A DNA stretch of 40,928 bases from NCBI GenBank assembly GCA_031422315.1, contig JANOQN010000082.1, positions 1 through 40,928 on the forward strand. Direction: 5' to 3'. This stretch comes from JANNYA01 sp031422315. Its GTDB lineage: Bacteria > Pseudomonadota > Gammaproteobacteria > Xanthomonadales > SZUA-5. Under the pieces are notes generated by a model. It did no database searches. It saw only the letters and a list, made by a program, of their open reading frames with translations, and was not told the origin of the DNA. This document shows, in pieces, positions 8,353 to 15,918 of this stretch. Within the stretch, counting starts at the first letter, position 1. The number at the start of each line of letters is the position of its first letter. The position numbers and the translations under genes are program-made.

Positions 8353-8460
8353 TCACAGGTAGCAGGCGGGCGTGACACGTGAGTCGTAAACCTGCACCTT
8401 TGGCAGTTGCATCAAAATCGCTGCATCCGCGATGCTCAAACTCTGATAAGTAATCGGCAT
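8353..8460 (-). pseudogene. Possible rhodanese-domain fragment
   Basis: A 35-codon frame (start ATG at 8460, stop at 8353) encodes MPITYQSLSIADAAILMQL followed by PKVQVYDSRVTPACYL. This is close to the opening of rhodanese sulfurtransferase domains: strand, helix of the 'aeAaaLL' type, then VQV-D-R. The catalytic-cysteine half is absent and the next bases do not continue the domain in any frame. It sits 29 bp upstream of the FkbM gene and 10 bp from the divergent MFS start. Most likely it is the remains of a truncated gene. Chance similarity cannot be excluded at this length. Confidence 0.35.
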
Positions 8461-8470
8461 TCATAAAACC

Positions 8471-9676
8471 ATGTTTCAAGCGTTAAAAAACGGGCCGTAC
8501 GTGCGGCTCGTCATCAGCGGCTTTTTTCTGACCTTTGCGCTGATGATGCAGGAAGTGCTGCTGGGTTACGAGCTGTATCGCATCACCAAAGATCCGCTCG
8601 CGCTCGGGCTTTTGGGCTTGGCTGAGGCCGTCCCCTACATTGCATTAGCGCTATTTGGCGGCTATCTGGCAGATCGCATGAACCGGCGTACGCAAATGCT
8701 GCTTACCCAAGCGCTGATGTTGGCGGCAAGCCTTAATTTGGTCTATTTCGCGCCGCGATTAGCCGATCCAAACAGCCAAACTACGGCTTTGTGGATTATC
8801 TACGGTAGCGTCGCAATGATGGGTTTAGCGCGCGGGCTCTATTCACCGGCGAATGCCAGCCTTCGTGCGCAGCTGGTGCGTGCGGAAGATCAAGCCAACG
8901 CCTCGGCTTGGAGCAGCTTTTTCTGGCAAGGCGCCATGCTGTCAGCGCCGGTTTTTTCCGGCTATTTCTATCTCAAAGCGGGCATGCAGAACGCTATGCT
9001 ATTGACGGTGTTGCTGCTCGGCGTTTGTATGCTGATTACGCTCACGCTGCCAAGCTTACGGGCGCTTGGTGCGTTAACGAGCGAGCGCATGTTTGAAAGC
9101 ATTAAAGCTGGATTTTCCTTTGTGCTGGATAATAAATTGCTTCTGTATTCGATCAGCTTAGATTTGGTAGCGGTGCTATTTAGCGGCGTGGTGGCGATTT
9201 TGCCGGCATTTGCCGAAGATATTTTGCACGTCGGGCCCGAAGGCTTGGGCTGGCTGCGCGCGGCCTCCGGCGTTGGCGCTGTGTCAGCCATGCTGCTGGC
9301 AGCCCGCTTTTCACCCACACTGCGGCCGTGGCGAAATATGTTGATCGCAGTGATCGGCTTTGGTCTAGCGACGCTCGTATTCGCGCTGAGCGAGATTTTC
9401 TGGCTCTCTTGCTTAGCGCTTTGCATTGCCGGCGCGTTTGATGGCATCAGCGTGGTAGTCCGCCAGTATTTGCTGCAAACCATTCCGCCCGATGCCATGC
9501 GCGGGCGCGTTCTCGCAGTCAACAGCATATTTGTCTCTAGCAGCAATGAGCTAGGCGCGTTTGAATCGGGCGTTGCGGCGAAATTTTTGGGTCTCAAACA
9601 ATCCGTGCTGGCTGGCGCTGGATTGACGCTTGGTATTGCGTTTTGGTTGGCGGGGCGGAAAGTGAAGTCGCTTTAA
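8471..9676 (+). CDS. MFS transporter (EntS-like group)
   Basis: A 401-aa inner-membrane secondary transporter of the major facilitator superfamily, in the exporter-like group (MFS_3) that includes EntS. About twelve hydrophobic segments are visible. The loop after helix 2 has GGYLADRMNRRTQML, the family's G-x-L-a-D-r-x-g/n-r-r/k motif. A second conserved patch, DAMRGRVLAVNSIFVSSSNELGAFESG, is typical of this group near helices 10-11. The substrate is unknown; related proteins export siderophores or drugs. It is divergent from the FkbM gene and stands alone, with 331 bp before the next gene. The start ATG at 8471 lacks a strong ribosome binding site. Confidence 0.85.
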   Translation: MFQALKNGPYVRLVISGFFLTFALMMQEVLLGYELYRITKDPLALGLLGLAEAVPYIALALFGGYLADRMNRRTQMLLTQALMLAASLNLVYFAPRLADPNSQTTALWIIYGSVAMMGLARGLYSPANASLRAQLVRAEDQANASAWSSFFWQGAMLSAPVFSGYFYLKAGMQNAMLLTVLLLGVCMLITLTLPSLRALGALTSERMFESIKAGFSFVLDNKLLLYSISLDLVAVLFSGVVAILPAFAEDILHVGPEGLGWLRAASGVGAVSAMLLAARFSPTLRPWRNMLIAVIGFGLATLVFALSEIFWLSCLALCIAGAFDGISVVVRQYLLQTIPPDAMRGRVLAVNSIFVSSSNELGAFESGVAAKFLGLKQSVLAGAGLTLGIAFWLAGRKVKSL

Positions 9677-10007
9677 TTTGGTCATTAAGACTTTAATTTC
9701 GCCCAGCACATCGTACGGGCCCTGAATTTTATATATTGTCATCGCTGAGCAGGCCAATGTCATTAAGTTAACTAAATAATGGAATTATTTGCCAAGCTTG
9801 GATCAAATTGCCATAACAGCGCTTTTAAGGGCAACACATGCGCCGAAGCATCAAGCCGCTACTCAAATCCATCGTTTGCGTCGTCAAGTCGACATTGCCC
9901 AACTATTATCAAGCAAGCATGCAAACCTTGGTTGGTTTTTCAGTTTTCTGCCGACGTCCATCACCGGTCATCCAGTCGGAGTGCAGCGTGCGCCAAGTTA
10001 AACGCGC
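9677..10007. other. Intergenic between the two MFS genes
   Basis: About 330 bp with no gene that can be supported. Short plus-strand frames occur, the neatest being 57 codons at 9838-10011, but none has a ribosome binding site or recognisable motif. A minus-strand frame running into the 3' end of the first MFS gene also lacks support. The stretch presumably holds the promoter of the second transporter gene. Confidence 0.4.
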
Positions 10008-11216
10008 TTGAACTCAGTTAACACTGGCGCCGCGCCGCCACTCGCGTATTTGAACACTCGCTTGGCGCTATTTTACTTTTCCTACCTCGGTGCGCTAGGC
10101 GCGTTTTCACCTTACTTTGGGCCGTTTTTATCGGCGCGCGGATTTAGCGATAGCCAAGTCGGGCTGGTGATGGCGCTGTGGTATGGCACGCGCATTTTTG
10201 CGCCCAGCTTGTGGAATTCGGCAATTTCAAAAGCGAGTCGGCCTTCAACTTGGCTGCAGGGCGGTGCAGGCGTGGTGCTGCTGAGCGCAGCGCTATTTCA
10301 GCCGCTTTGGCCGCTGTTTGCGGTGGTGTTGGTCATGCTGGTTTTCGCCAGCTTCTATAATGCCATCATGCCGCAGTTTGAGGCGCACACGCTGCATGTT
10401 TTGGCAGCTACGCCCCGGGCTTATGGGCGGATTCGGCTGTTTGGTTCGCTTGGTTTTCTGCTGGTGGTGCTGGGTTTTGGCGCGCTGTTTAATCGCATTG
10501 GCGTTCAATATTTAATTTTGGCGATGCTGCCGATCTTGGCACTACTCTGGCTTAGCACCTGCGTGCAAGGTGAGCTGGTTTTAGATCGGCCACAATCTAA
10601 TGGAAGCAAACTAAGCTTTTGGCAGCGTTGCATGGGTTTGCCAACGATTGCCTATGGCTTGCTCGGCGTAGCGTTCTTAAATCAAATTGCGCACGGGCCG
10701 TTTTATGTCTATTTTTCGCTCTACCTGGGCCGCGCGGAGTACTCCAAACTCAGTATTGGCGCGCTTTGGGCGCTTGGCGTGGTAGCAGAAATTTTGATGT
10801 TTTTTTGGCTGTCAAGCCGCTACGCCAAGCGCATCCCCAGCTTTGCCACGCCGGAAAGGTTACTCGCGCTCAGCATGTTCATCGGCGCGCTGCGCTGGTG
10901 TTTGGTCGCGCTATTTCCCGAGCAGGTTTTGGTGCTTTGCCTGAGCCAAAGCCTGCACGCTTTTACCTTCGCCGCCGCGCATACCTGCCTGATGCAAATC
11001 ATTACCCGGCACTTCAGCCATGAACTCGGCTTCGCGCAAAGTTTGTTTTACGGATTCTCGGGCGGAGTTGGCGGCGTGGTGGGTGCAGGCTTAGCGGCGC
11101 TGCTGTGGACGCACATTAGCCCGAGCGCGGCGTATTTAGCAGCGGCAGTGGTTAGTTTTTTTGCGTTTTTGCTGTGTGGGCGGATGTTGGCTAGGCCAAA
11201 CACCTTAAATCAGTGA
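10008..11216 (+). CDS. MFS transporter, HcaT-like family
   Basis: A 402-aa polytopic inner-membrane protein of the phenylpropionate-permease (HcaT/PPP) and LacY-like branch of the major facilitator superfamily. The beginning, YFSYLGALGAFSPYFGPFLSARGFSDSQVGLVMAL, and YGRIRLFGSLGFLLVVLGFG are typical of this group. The C-terminal part has HAFTFAAAHTCLMQ and FSGGVGGVVGAGLAALLW. About twelve transmembrane helices are expected. The start is taken as TTG at 10008, since no ATG precedes the first helix. A second TTG about 40 bp later is equally possible. Substrate is unknown. An aromatic-acid role would fit the neighbouring tyrosine-catabolism genes, but that is only suggestive. It converges with the minus-strand VapB-like remnant and overlaps its end by 7 bp. 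Confidence 0.82.
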   Translation: MNSVNTGAAPPLAYLNTRLALFYFSYLGALGAFSPYFGPFLSARGFSDSQVGLVMALWYGTRIFAPSLWNSAISKASRPSTWLQGGAGVVLLSAALFQPLWPLFAVVLVMLVFASFYNAIMPQFEAHTLHVLAATPRAYGRIRLFGSLGFLLVVLGFGALFNRIGVQYLILAMLPILALLWLSTCVQGELVLDRPQSNGSKLSFWQRCMGLPTIAYGLLGVAFLNQIAHGPFYVYFSLYLGRAEYSKLSIGALWALGVVAEILMFFWLSSRYAKRIPSFATPERLLALSMFIGALRWCLVALFPEQVLVLCLSQSLHAFTFAAAHTCLMQIITRHFSHELGFAQSLFYGFSGGVGGVVGAGLAALLWTHISPSAAYLAAAVVSFFAFLLCGRMLARPNTLNQ

Positions 11217-11329
11217 GCCCTTCGGCCTTTTTCTGCGCTGGCAACTGCACCAAAGTTCTGACTCTTCGAAGCTGCTGCGCTCAACGCATCCTTCATGAGC
11301 TTTTCGTCGATTTTAATGTTTGTACGCAT
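11210..11329 (-). pseudogene. Truncated VapB-type antitoxin remnant
   Basis: A 39-aa frame opens with MRTNIKIDEKLMKDALSAA, matching the hallmark start of VapB/DUF2191 antitoxins (MRTNI-x-ID-x2-LM-x2-AL), the ribbon-helix-helix DNA-binding part. After about residue 20 the likeness is lost (SKSQNFGAVASAEKGRRAH) and a stop follows. The VapC-binding tail is therefore missing. No PIN-domain toxin gene lies on either side. It runs on the same strand as maiA, 63 bp past its stop. Read as a decayed toxin-antitoxin gene; an expressed orphan mini-antitoxin is less likely. Confidence 0.55.
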
Positions 11330-11392
11330 GTCGTGTACCGCTATCAACTTGGATACGCATGCGAGCACAGTGTGGTGAGCATTGACGCGTTA

Positions 11393-12061
11393 CTAACTAG
11401 CATCCGCCTGATTTTCCGGCGCCGCGTCAATAAACTCTTGCATCTGCATGGCGTGCTGATAAATCCGCTCGATGATTGGAAATTCCGCCATGTCTAGCTG
11501 CCAGCGTTTGGCATTGTAAACTTGTGGAATTAAACAGCAATCGGCCAGTGTAGGTGCGTCGCCTTCGCAAAATGCGCCGGTTGACGCGCTATCGAGTAGC
11601 CGTTCTAGTGGCGTAAAACCCTCGCGCATCCAATGCTGCATCCAAGCGAGCTTTTTGGGCATATCGAATCCGGCTTCTTTTTCCAGATAGGCCAAAACAC
11701 GCAGCACATTGATCGGCGCAACATCGCAAGCAATCAGCTGTGCAATGCTGCGCACGCGCACGCGTTCTCTGGCGTCGGTTGCTGACAAAAGCGGGTGGCC
11801 GCGGCCTTCAAAATGCTCCTCTAGCCATTCAATAATGGCGAGCGATTGGCGCATTACGCGTTCGCCGTGCATTAAAACCGGCACCATGTGCTGTGGGTTG
11901 TGGGCATCAAGCGCGCCTGGACCGGTTTCACTCGGATTTTGCTCGCCTGCTAACAAATCAACTGAAATTTGCTCGTAGGTCAAGCCTTTCAGATTGAGCG
12001 CAATGCGCACCCGATAGCTCGCACTGGAGCGCCAATAGCCGTAAAGTTTGAGTCCGTACAT
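11393..12061 (-). CDS. maiA: Maleylacetoacetate isomerase
   Basis: A 222-aa zeta-class glutathione transferase that isomerises maleylacetoacetate to fumarylacetoacetate in tyrosine/homogentisate breakdown, using glutathione. The thioredoxin-like N-terminal domain has YWRSSASYRVRIALNLKGL with the SSxSxRVRIAL signature (residues about 12-22). It continues with NPQHMVPVL and a glutathione-binding QSLAIIEWLEE. The helical C-terminal domain contains the family blocks IACDVAPINVLRVL and DAPTLADCCLIPQVYNAKR. It follows the fumarylacetoacetase-family gene by 22 bp on the same strand, so the two very likely form an operon for consecutive steps. Homogentisate dioxygenase is not in the window. Confidence 0.93.
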   Translation of the reverse strand: MYGLKLYGYWRSSASYRVRIALNLKGLTYEQISVDLLAGEQNPSETGPGALDAHNPQHMVPVLMHGERVMRQSLAIIEWLEEHFEGRGHPLLSATDARERVRVRSIAQLIACDVAPINVLRVLAYLEKEAGFDMPKKLAWMQHWMREGFTPLERLLDSASTGAFCEGDAPTLADCCLIPQVYNAKRWQLDMAEFPIIERIYQHAMQMQEFIDAAPENQADAS

Positions 12062-12083
12062 GCGGTGTTCTCCAATGGGGTGA

Positions 12084-13088
12084 TTAGACGTTCAGTGCGA
12101 CCATTTTCTGTTCAATGCTGCCAAAAATACTTGTCCCTGCGGCATTACACATTTCGATCTTAACGGTGTCGCCAAACTTTAAAAATGGGGTGACGGCACT
12201 GCCGCTCGCAATTACTTCTAAAACCCGTTTCTCTGCCAAACATGACGCGCCTTTGCCTTCATCTTGGTTCGCCACCGTACCTGAGCCAATGATCGTGCCT
12301 GCGGTTAATGGGCGCGTTTTGGCCGCGTGCGCAATGAGCTGTGCAAAGTTAAATTGCATATCTTCACCGGCTTCAGGCTTGCCAAACGCTTTGCCGTTGA
12401 TGCTGCTGAGCAGCGGCAAGTGAACTTTCGATTCGCGCCAGGCCGCGCCTAACTCATCGGGCGTCACGAAAACCGGCGAAAGTGTGCTGCGCGGCTTGCT
12501 TTGCACGAAGCCAAAGCCTTTCGCTAGCTCATCTGGGATCAAATTACGAAGGCTGACGTCATTGATCAAACCGATTAGCTGGATATGCTCAGCTGCTGAC
12601 TCTGCGCTGATCGCCATCGGCACATCGTCGGTCACAACAATTACTTCAGCTTCCAAATCAATGCCATAGGCCTCGGATGGCACGCGTACTGGATCACGCG
12701 GGGGAATAAATCCGGCGCTGGTAGCTTGATACATTAGCGGATCGACGTAGAAGCTTTCAGGCGTTACCGCGCCGCGCGCTTTGCGAACGCGCTCGACGTG
12801 CGGCAAATAGGCGGAGCCATCTAGAAACTCGTATGCGCGGGGAAGCGGTGCAGCAAATTCCCTGAAATCAACCGGAAACACGGTTTGCCCGTCGATGGTT
12901 TGCACGGCACCAGCCTGCTGCAAAATCTCAAACACGCCGTTCAAGCGTGGCGCAGCGCGTGACCAATCATCCAGCGCCAATTGCAACGTGTTAGCGATTT
13001 GTGGAACGCAAACCGCCCTTGTTAAATCACGATTGACCACGACCAAGGTGCCATCGCGGCCACCCGCTTTCAAGCTTGCTAACTTCAT
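12084..13088 (-). CDS. Fumarylacetoacetate hydrolase family protein
   Basis: A 334-aa cytoplasmic hydrolase of the FAH superfamily. Next to maiA its expected reaction is cleavage of fumarylacetoacetate to fumarate and acetoacetate. The N-terminal region begins MKLASLKAGGRDGTLVVV. The catalytic domain shows FIPPRDPVRVPSEAYGIDLEAEVIVV, where the metal-binding acidic residues lie. LIGLINDVSLRNLIPDELAKGFGFVQSKPRSTLSPV, LTAGTIIGSGTVANQDEG and PFLKFGDTVKIE are further family blocks. It resembles the shorter bacterial group more than the ~420-aa eukaryotic-type FahA. ATG at 13088 has AGGAT upstream. A 17-bp perfect palindrome just before the start could be an operator. Family is sure; the substrate rests mainly on the neighbour. 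Confidence 0.85.
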   Translation of the reverse strand: MKLASLKAGGRDGTLVVVNRDLTRAVCVPQIANTLQLALDDWSRAAPRLNGVFEILQQAGAVQTIDGQTVFPVDFREFAAPLPRAYEFLDGSAYLPHVERVRKARGAVTPESFYVDPLMYQATSAGFIPPRDPVRVPSEAYGIDLEAEVIVVTDDVPMAISAESAAEHIQLIGLINDVSLRNLIPDELAKGFGFVQSKPRSTLSPVFVTPDELGAAWRESKVHLPLLSSINGKAFGKPEAGEDMQFNFAQLIAHAAKTRPLTAGTIIGSGTVANQDEGKGASCLAEKRVLEVIASGSAVTPFLKFGDTVKIEMCNAAGTSIFGSIEQKMVALNV

Positions 13089-13103
13089 TGTCGTTTATCC
13101 TAT

Positions 13104-13120
13104 TCATACTAAGAGTATGA
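13104..13120. promoter_or_regulatory. 17-bp palindrome upstream of the fah-maiA operon
   Basis: TCATACT-AAG-AGTATGA is a perfect inverted repeat with 7-bp arms and a 3-bp centre, ending 16 bp before the fumarylacetoacetase-family ATG. TTAACT and TAGGAT flank it at a 17-bp spacing, so it may lie inside the promoter spacer. It has the form of a binding site for a dimeric regulator. No regulator gene lies beside it. Confidence 0.5.
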
Positions 13121-13408
13121 GTTAAATTGTGACACGCCCACGCAGCAGTTGCAGCGCGATTTGCGCTCAAACGCCTAGATCAATGCATTGCTGTCGGCAA
13201 ACCCGCGTTTTTATGACGATCTCTTAACAAAGTATTGCCGCCATGGAGTGCTTGGGCTATAACTCGCGCCCCGAAAAGGCGGCATTTGAGCGCGTCTTTG
13301 CCCCGGACCTTGAATTAGCGAAGCGTTTGCCTAATTTAGGGTTACCCGTACGTAATAAAGCTTGTAGATAATCGGCTCGCATTTGTGAAGCCGTTTTGGA
13401 GAAAAATC
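13121..13408. other. Intergenic upstream of dksA
   Basis: Divergent control region between the fah-maiA operon and dksA. A 42-codon plus-strand frame at 13243-13371 (starting MECLGYNSRPEKAAFERVF) is open and fairly protein-like. It has no clear ribosome binding site or recognised motif, so it is noted rather than called. No confident -35/-10 pair was chosen. Confidence 0.35.
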
Positions 13409-13864
13409 TTGATCGTTATTGAACTATCTGAACTGCCCGCCGATTATAAACCCCGCACTGTGCTGCCCAAAGGCTACAAGCCTAAGCAAAGCGAAGGCTA
13501 TATGTGCGACAAGCACCGCGAGTACTTTCGCCGCAAGTTAGTGAAGTGGAAAGTCGAGCTTATTGCTGAGTCGCAGGTCACGATTGAAAACTTGCGTGAT
13601 GAAGTGCGCGACGTTGGCGATGAAGCCGAGCGTGCATCAAGGGAAACCGAAAACAGCGTAGAGCTGCGCACGCGTGATCGCTATCGTAAGCTGCTGGCTA
13701 AAATCGAAAAGGCGATTATCCGCATCGATGACGACCGTTACGGCTACTGCGATGAAACTGACGAAGAAATTGGGCTGGCTCGTTTGGAAGCGCGCCCGAT
13801 TGCTACATTGTGTTTGGACGCGCAGGAGCGCTACGAGCATCGCCAGAAGCAAATGGGCGAATAG
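13409..13864 (+). CDS. dksA: DksA-family RNAP-binding factor, half-zinc variant
   Basis: DksA binds in the secondary channel of RNA polymerase and, with ppGpp, reprograms transcription in starvation. The start is taken as TTG at 13409: GGAG at 13398-13401 sits 7 nt before it, and the 151-aa product then aligns position for position with E. coli DksA. The frame also opens earlier at a GTG (13385). A long coiled coil covers about 35-108. Its tip reads GDEAERA, keeping Asp71 and Ala76 but with Glu at 74 where E. coli has Asp. In the zinc-finger region (RYGYCDETDEEIGLARLEARP, then IATLCLDAQERYE) only Cys114 and Cys135 remain. Positions 117 and 138 are Thr and Ala. This C-T-C-A pattern recalls zinc-independent DksA2-type proteins. 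gspI follows 28 bp downstream. Confidence 0.9.
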   Translation: MIVIELSELPADYKPRTVLPKGYKPKQSEGYMCDKHREYFRRKLVKWKVELIAESQVTIENLRDEVRDVGDEAERASRETENSVELRTRDRYRKLLAKIEKAIIRIDDDRYGYCDETDEEIGLARLEARPIATLCLDAQERYEHRQKQMGE

Positions 13865-13892
13865 CAAAAAGGCGATTAGCAAAGCAGCACCT

Positions 13893-14282
13893 ATGCAAAG
13901 CCGCTCAGCGCGTGGCTTTACGCTGTTAGAAGTTGTGCTGGCGATCGCCGTATTAGCCAGTGCGCTGGCGGCGGTCATGGGCGTTGCGATTGGTCAAGTT
14001 CGCGCTGAGCAGCGCTTAAATGAGCGCTTTTTCGCTGGCCTAGTCGCAAAAAACGTCATCAGCGAAACGAAATTGACCGAGCGCTGGCCGGAAGTTGGCG
14101 AACGCAGCGGCGAAGTGCAGCAAGCTGGGCGAAGATTGCGCTGGCAGATGCGTATTTTGCCGACCCCAAGTGCGCAAATGCGTCGGATTGATGTGCAAGT
14201 CAGCGCGGTCAATGCCGATACGCAAAACTCAAGCGAGGCGGTACCGATTCTCCGCCTTAGCGCGTTTGTACGGCAGCGTTGA
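13893..14282 (+). CDS. gspI: Type II secretion minor pseudopilin GspI
   Basis: A 129-aa minor pseudopilin of the type II secretion system, part of the GspH/I/J/K complex that caps the periplasmic pseudopilus. The class III leader MQSRSARG is cut before FTLLEVVLAIAVLASALAAV, with Glu at +5 of the mature protein. The remainder fits GspI: RLNERFFAGLVAKNVISETKL and ERWPEVGERSGEVQQAGRRLRW. The frame is open further upstream through the end of dksA, but that part is shadow; ATG at 13893 gives a normal short leader. The stop overlaps the gspJ start as TGATG. No gspG, gspH or secretion ATPase lies in the window. Confidence 0.9.
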   Translation: MQSRSARGFTLLEVVLAIAVLASALAAVMGVAIGQVRAEQRLNERFFAGLVAKNVISETKLTERWPEVGERSGEVQQAGRRLRWQMRILPTPSAQMRRIDVQVSAVNADTQNSSEAVPILRLSAFVRQR

Positions 14283-14926
14283 TGCGCGCCCAAAGCAATG
14301 CCACGCAAAAAGGTTTCACGCTGTTAGAGGTAATTGTGGCCACTGCCATCTTTGCGCTGGTGGCCGCAATAGCCGCTGCAGGTTTGAGCGGCATCAGCCA
14401 AAGCTACCGCGCTTTGACTAACCAGCGCAGCGAACGGCATGCGCTTGCGCGCACTCTGGCAACTGTTGAGCGCGACTTACAGCAGGCCAGCGCGCGCGCG
14501 GCGCGCGGCCCGTACGGCAGCGTGGAGCCCGCATTTGTCGGCGATAGCAACAGCTTCGAGCTAACTAGCGGCAGCCTCAATTTATCCAGCATAGGCCCAC
14601 AGCAAGGCTTGACGCGGCTGAGCTATACGTTGAGGCAAAATAACTTGTTGCGGGCTGTGCGCCAGGAATTGGATGCTGCGCCGAACAGCCAAACTAGCCA
14701 GCGCGCACTGCTAAGCCAGGTGCAAAACATCCGCCTGCAATACTGGGACTTTTCCGACGTGCGCACACCGATCTGGCCGCCTGCTAACAGCAATTACGGC
14801 ATTGATCAGCTCCCGCGTGCGCTAGAAATTCGCATCCAGCACGCGCGCTTTGGCGAGCTAGTTAGGCTCATTCCAATCAGCGATATGCCGCCCGAACTAA
14901 AGCGCCCCGGCGAGTTAACGCCATGA
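14282..14926 (+). CDS. gspJ: Type II secretion minor pseudopilin GspJ
   Basis: A 214-aa minor pseudopilin that forms the pseudopilus tip with GspI and GspK. The leader MRAQSNATQKG precedes FTLLEVIVATAIFALVAAIA, again with Glu at +5. The globular part has family features: a run of charged residues after the helix (NQRSERHALARTLATVERDLQQ), GDSNSFELTSG, LTRLSYTLRQNNLLRAVRQEL and the closing LEIRIQHARFGELVRLIPI. A TTG at 14279 directly precedes the ATG. The ATG at 14282 overlaps the gspI stop by one base, which suggests translational coupling. Its own stop overlaps gspK by 4 bp (ATGA). Confidence 0.9.
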   Translation: MRAQSNATQKGFTLLEVIVATAIFALVAAIAAAGLSGISQSYRALTNQRSERHALARTLATVERDLQQASARAARGPYGSVEPAFVGDSNSFELTSGSLNLSSIGPQQGLTRLSYTLRQNNLLRAVRQELDAAPNSQTSQRALLSQVQNIRLQYWDFSDVRTPIWPPANSNYGIDQLPRALEIRIQHARFGELVRLIPISDMPPELKRPGELTP

Positions 14927-15861
14927 GTCAAATTCGCCCACCAAAGTTCGCAAACCGGCAAAAAGGCGTTGCGCTACTCGGCGCACTTGCCACGCTGGCG
15001 CTCGCCACGCTGCTAGCTTATGCGATGCTGTCGCAGGGTCAAATCGCTGCTGCTCGAAGTGCGGCCGGCGCGCGTAATGATCAAGTGCAGCTGCTGGCTG
15101 AGGGCTTGTACGACTACGCGCTCGAAGCGCTCGCACAAGATGGCGCGGCAAACGCATTCGATCATTACAACGAAGCCTGGGCCGTTGCGCTGCCCGAGCT
15201 GCCGATTGAGCGCGGCGCGCTGAGTGGGCGATTGCGTGATCTCAACGGGCGGTTAAATCTCAATAGCGTATGGCAAGCAGGTGCTCGAAATCAGGTTGCG
15301 ATTCGCCGATTCGAGCGCCTTTTGACCGTGCTCGAGCTTGACGTGAGGATCGCCCAGCATATCGCGGATGCGATAGATCCGGATCAACTCAGCCAGGGTG
15401 GCAGTGAAGATCCAGACTACGCCAAAGTAGCCCGGCGCGCGCCGAATCGCTACTTGAGCGATGTCAGCGAGTTGCGCAATATTGACGGCATTGACGCCAA
15501 AGCCTATGCCCTGCTCGCCCCACACGTAAGCGCACTGCCGGCCGATGCCACGTTGAATATCAACACCGCCAGCGTGCCGGTGTTGATGAGCCTCAGCAAT
15601 GGTTTTGCTGAAGAACTCGCCAGCCGCGTTTGGCAAAAAGGCAAGGCCCGCTACGGCAATGTGTCCGAATGGGTAGTCGAACTCGACCAAGCCGGCCTGC
15701 GTATCAGTCCTGACGAGCAAAAAGACTTGAGTGTGCAAAGCAGCTATTTCAGCGCCTTAGCCAGAGTCAAACTCGACGGCATCGATCATTATTCGCAGGC
15801 TACGCTGCGGCGAACACCGGCGGGCCTAGTGGTCATGTCGAGAAGGCGTGGGGTGTTTTAG
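14923..15861 (+). CDS. gspK: Type II secretion minor pseudopilin GspK
   Basis: A 312-aa protein matching GspK, the largest minor pseudopilin, at the very tip of the pseudopilus. The leader ends RQKG, followed by VALLGALATLALATLLAYAML; the +5 residue is Gly rather than Glu, as is usual for GspK. RLRDLNGRLNLNSVWQ and IADAIDPDQ.. with NRYLSDVSELRNIDGID are typical, as is the LNINTASVPVLMSLS segment (helix-hairpin-helix-like SAM insertion). It ends the dksA-gspIJK run and faces dapF tail to tail. The gspL/M/N/D/E/F genes that usually follow or precede are absent here. Confidence 0.9.
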   Translation: MSQIRPPKFANRQKGVALLGALATLALATLLAYAMLSQGQIAAARSAAGARNDQVQLLAEGLYDYALEALAQDGAANAFDHYNEAWAVALPELPIERGALSGRLRDLNGRLNLNSVWQAGARNQVAIRRFERLLTVLELDVRIAQHIADAIDPDQLSQGGSEDPDYAKVARRAPNRYLSDVSELRNIDGIDAKAYALLAPHVSALPADATLNINTASVPVLMSLSNGFAEELASRVWQKGKARYGNVSEWVVELDQAGLRISPDEQKDLSVQSSYFSALARVKLDGIDHYSQATLRRTPAGLVVMSRRRGVF

Positions 15862-15918
15862 TTCGCGCGCTGCGGTAAACATGAGAGGCTAGTGGCTAGC
15901 TGAGCGTGATTTAGCTAT

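Noticed and set aside
9551..9763. 70-codon minus-strand frame at the end of the first MFS gene
   Set aside because: Mostly antisense to the MFS coding region, with no supporting signal or motif.
11213..11497. 94-codon plus-strand frame after the second MFS gene
   Set aside because: It is antisense to maiA and the VapB remnant and has no recognisable features.
13674..13892. Upstream extension of the gspI frame through the 3' part of dksA
   Set aside because: This part is the shadow of dksA. The prepilin leader starts at ATG 13893.
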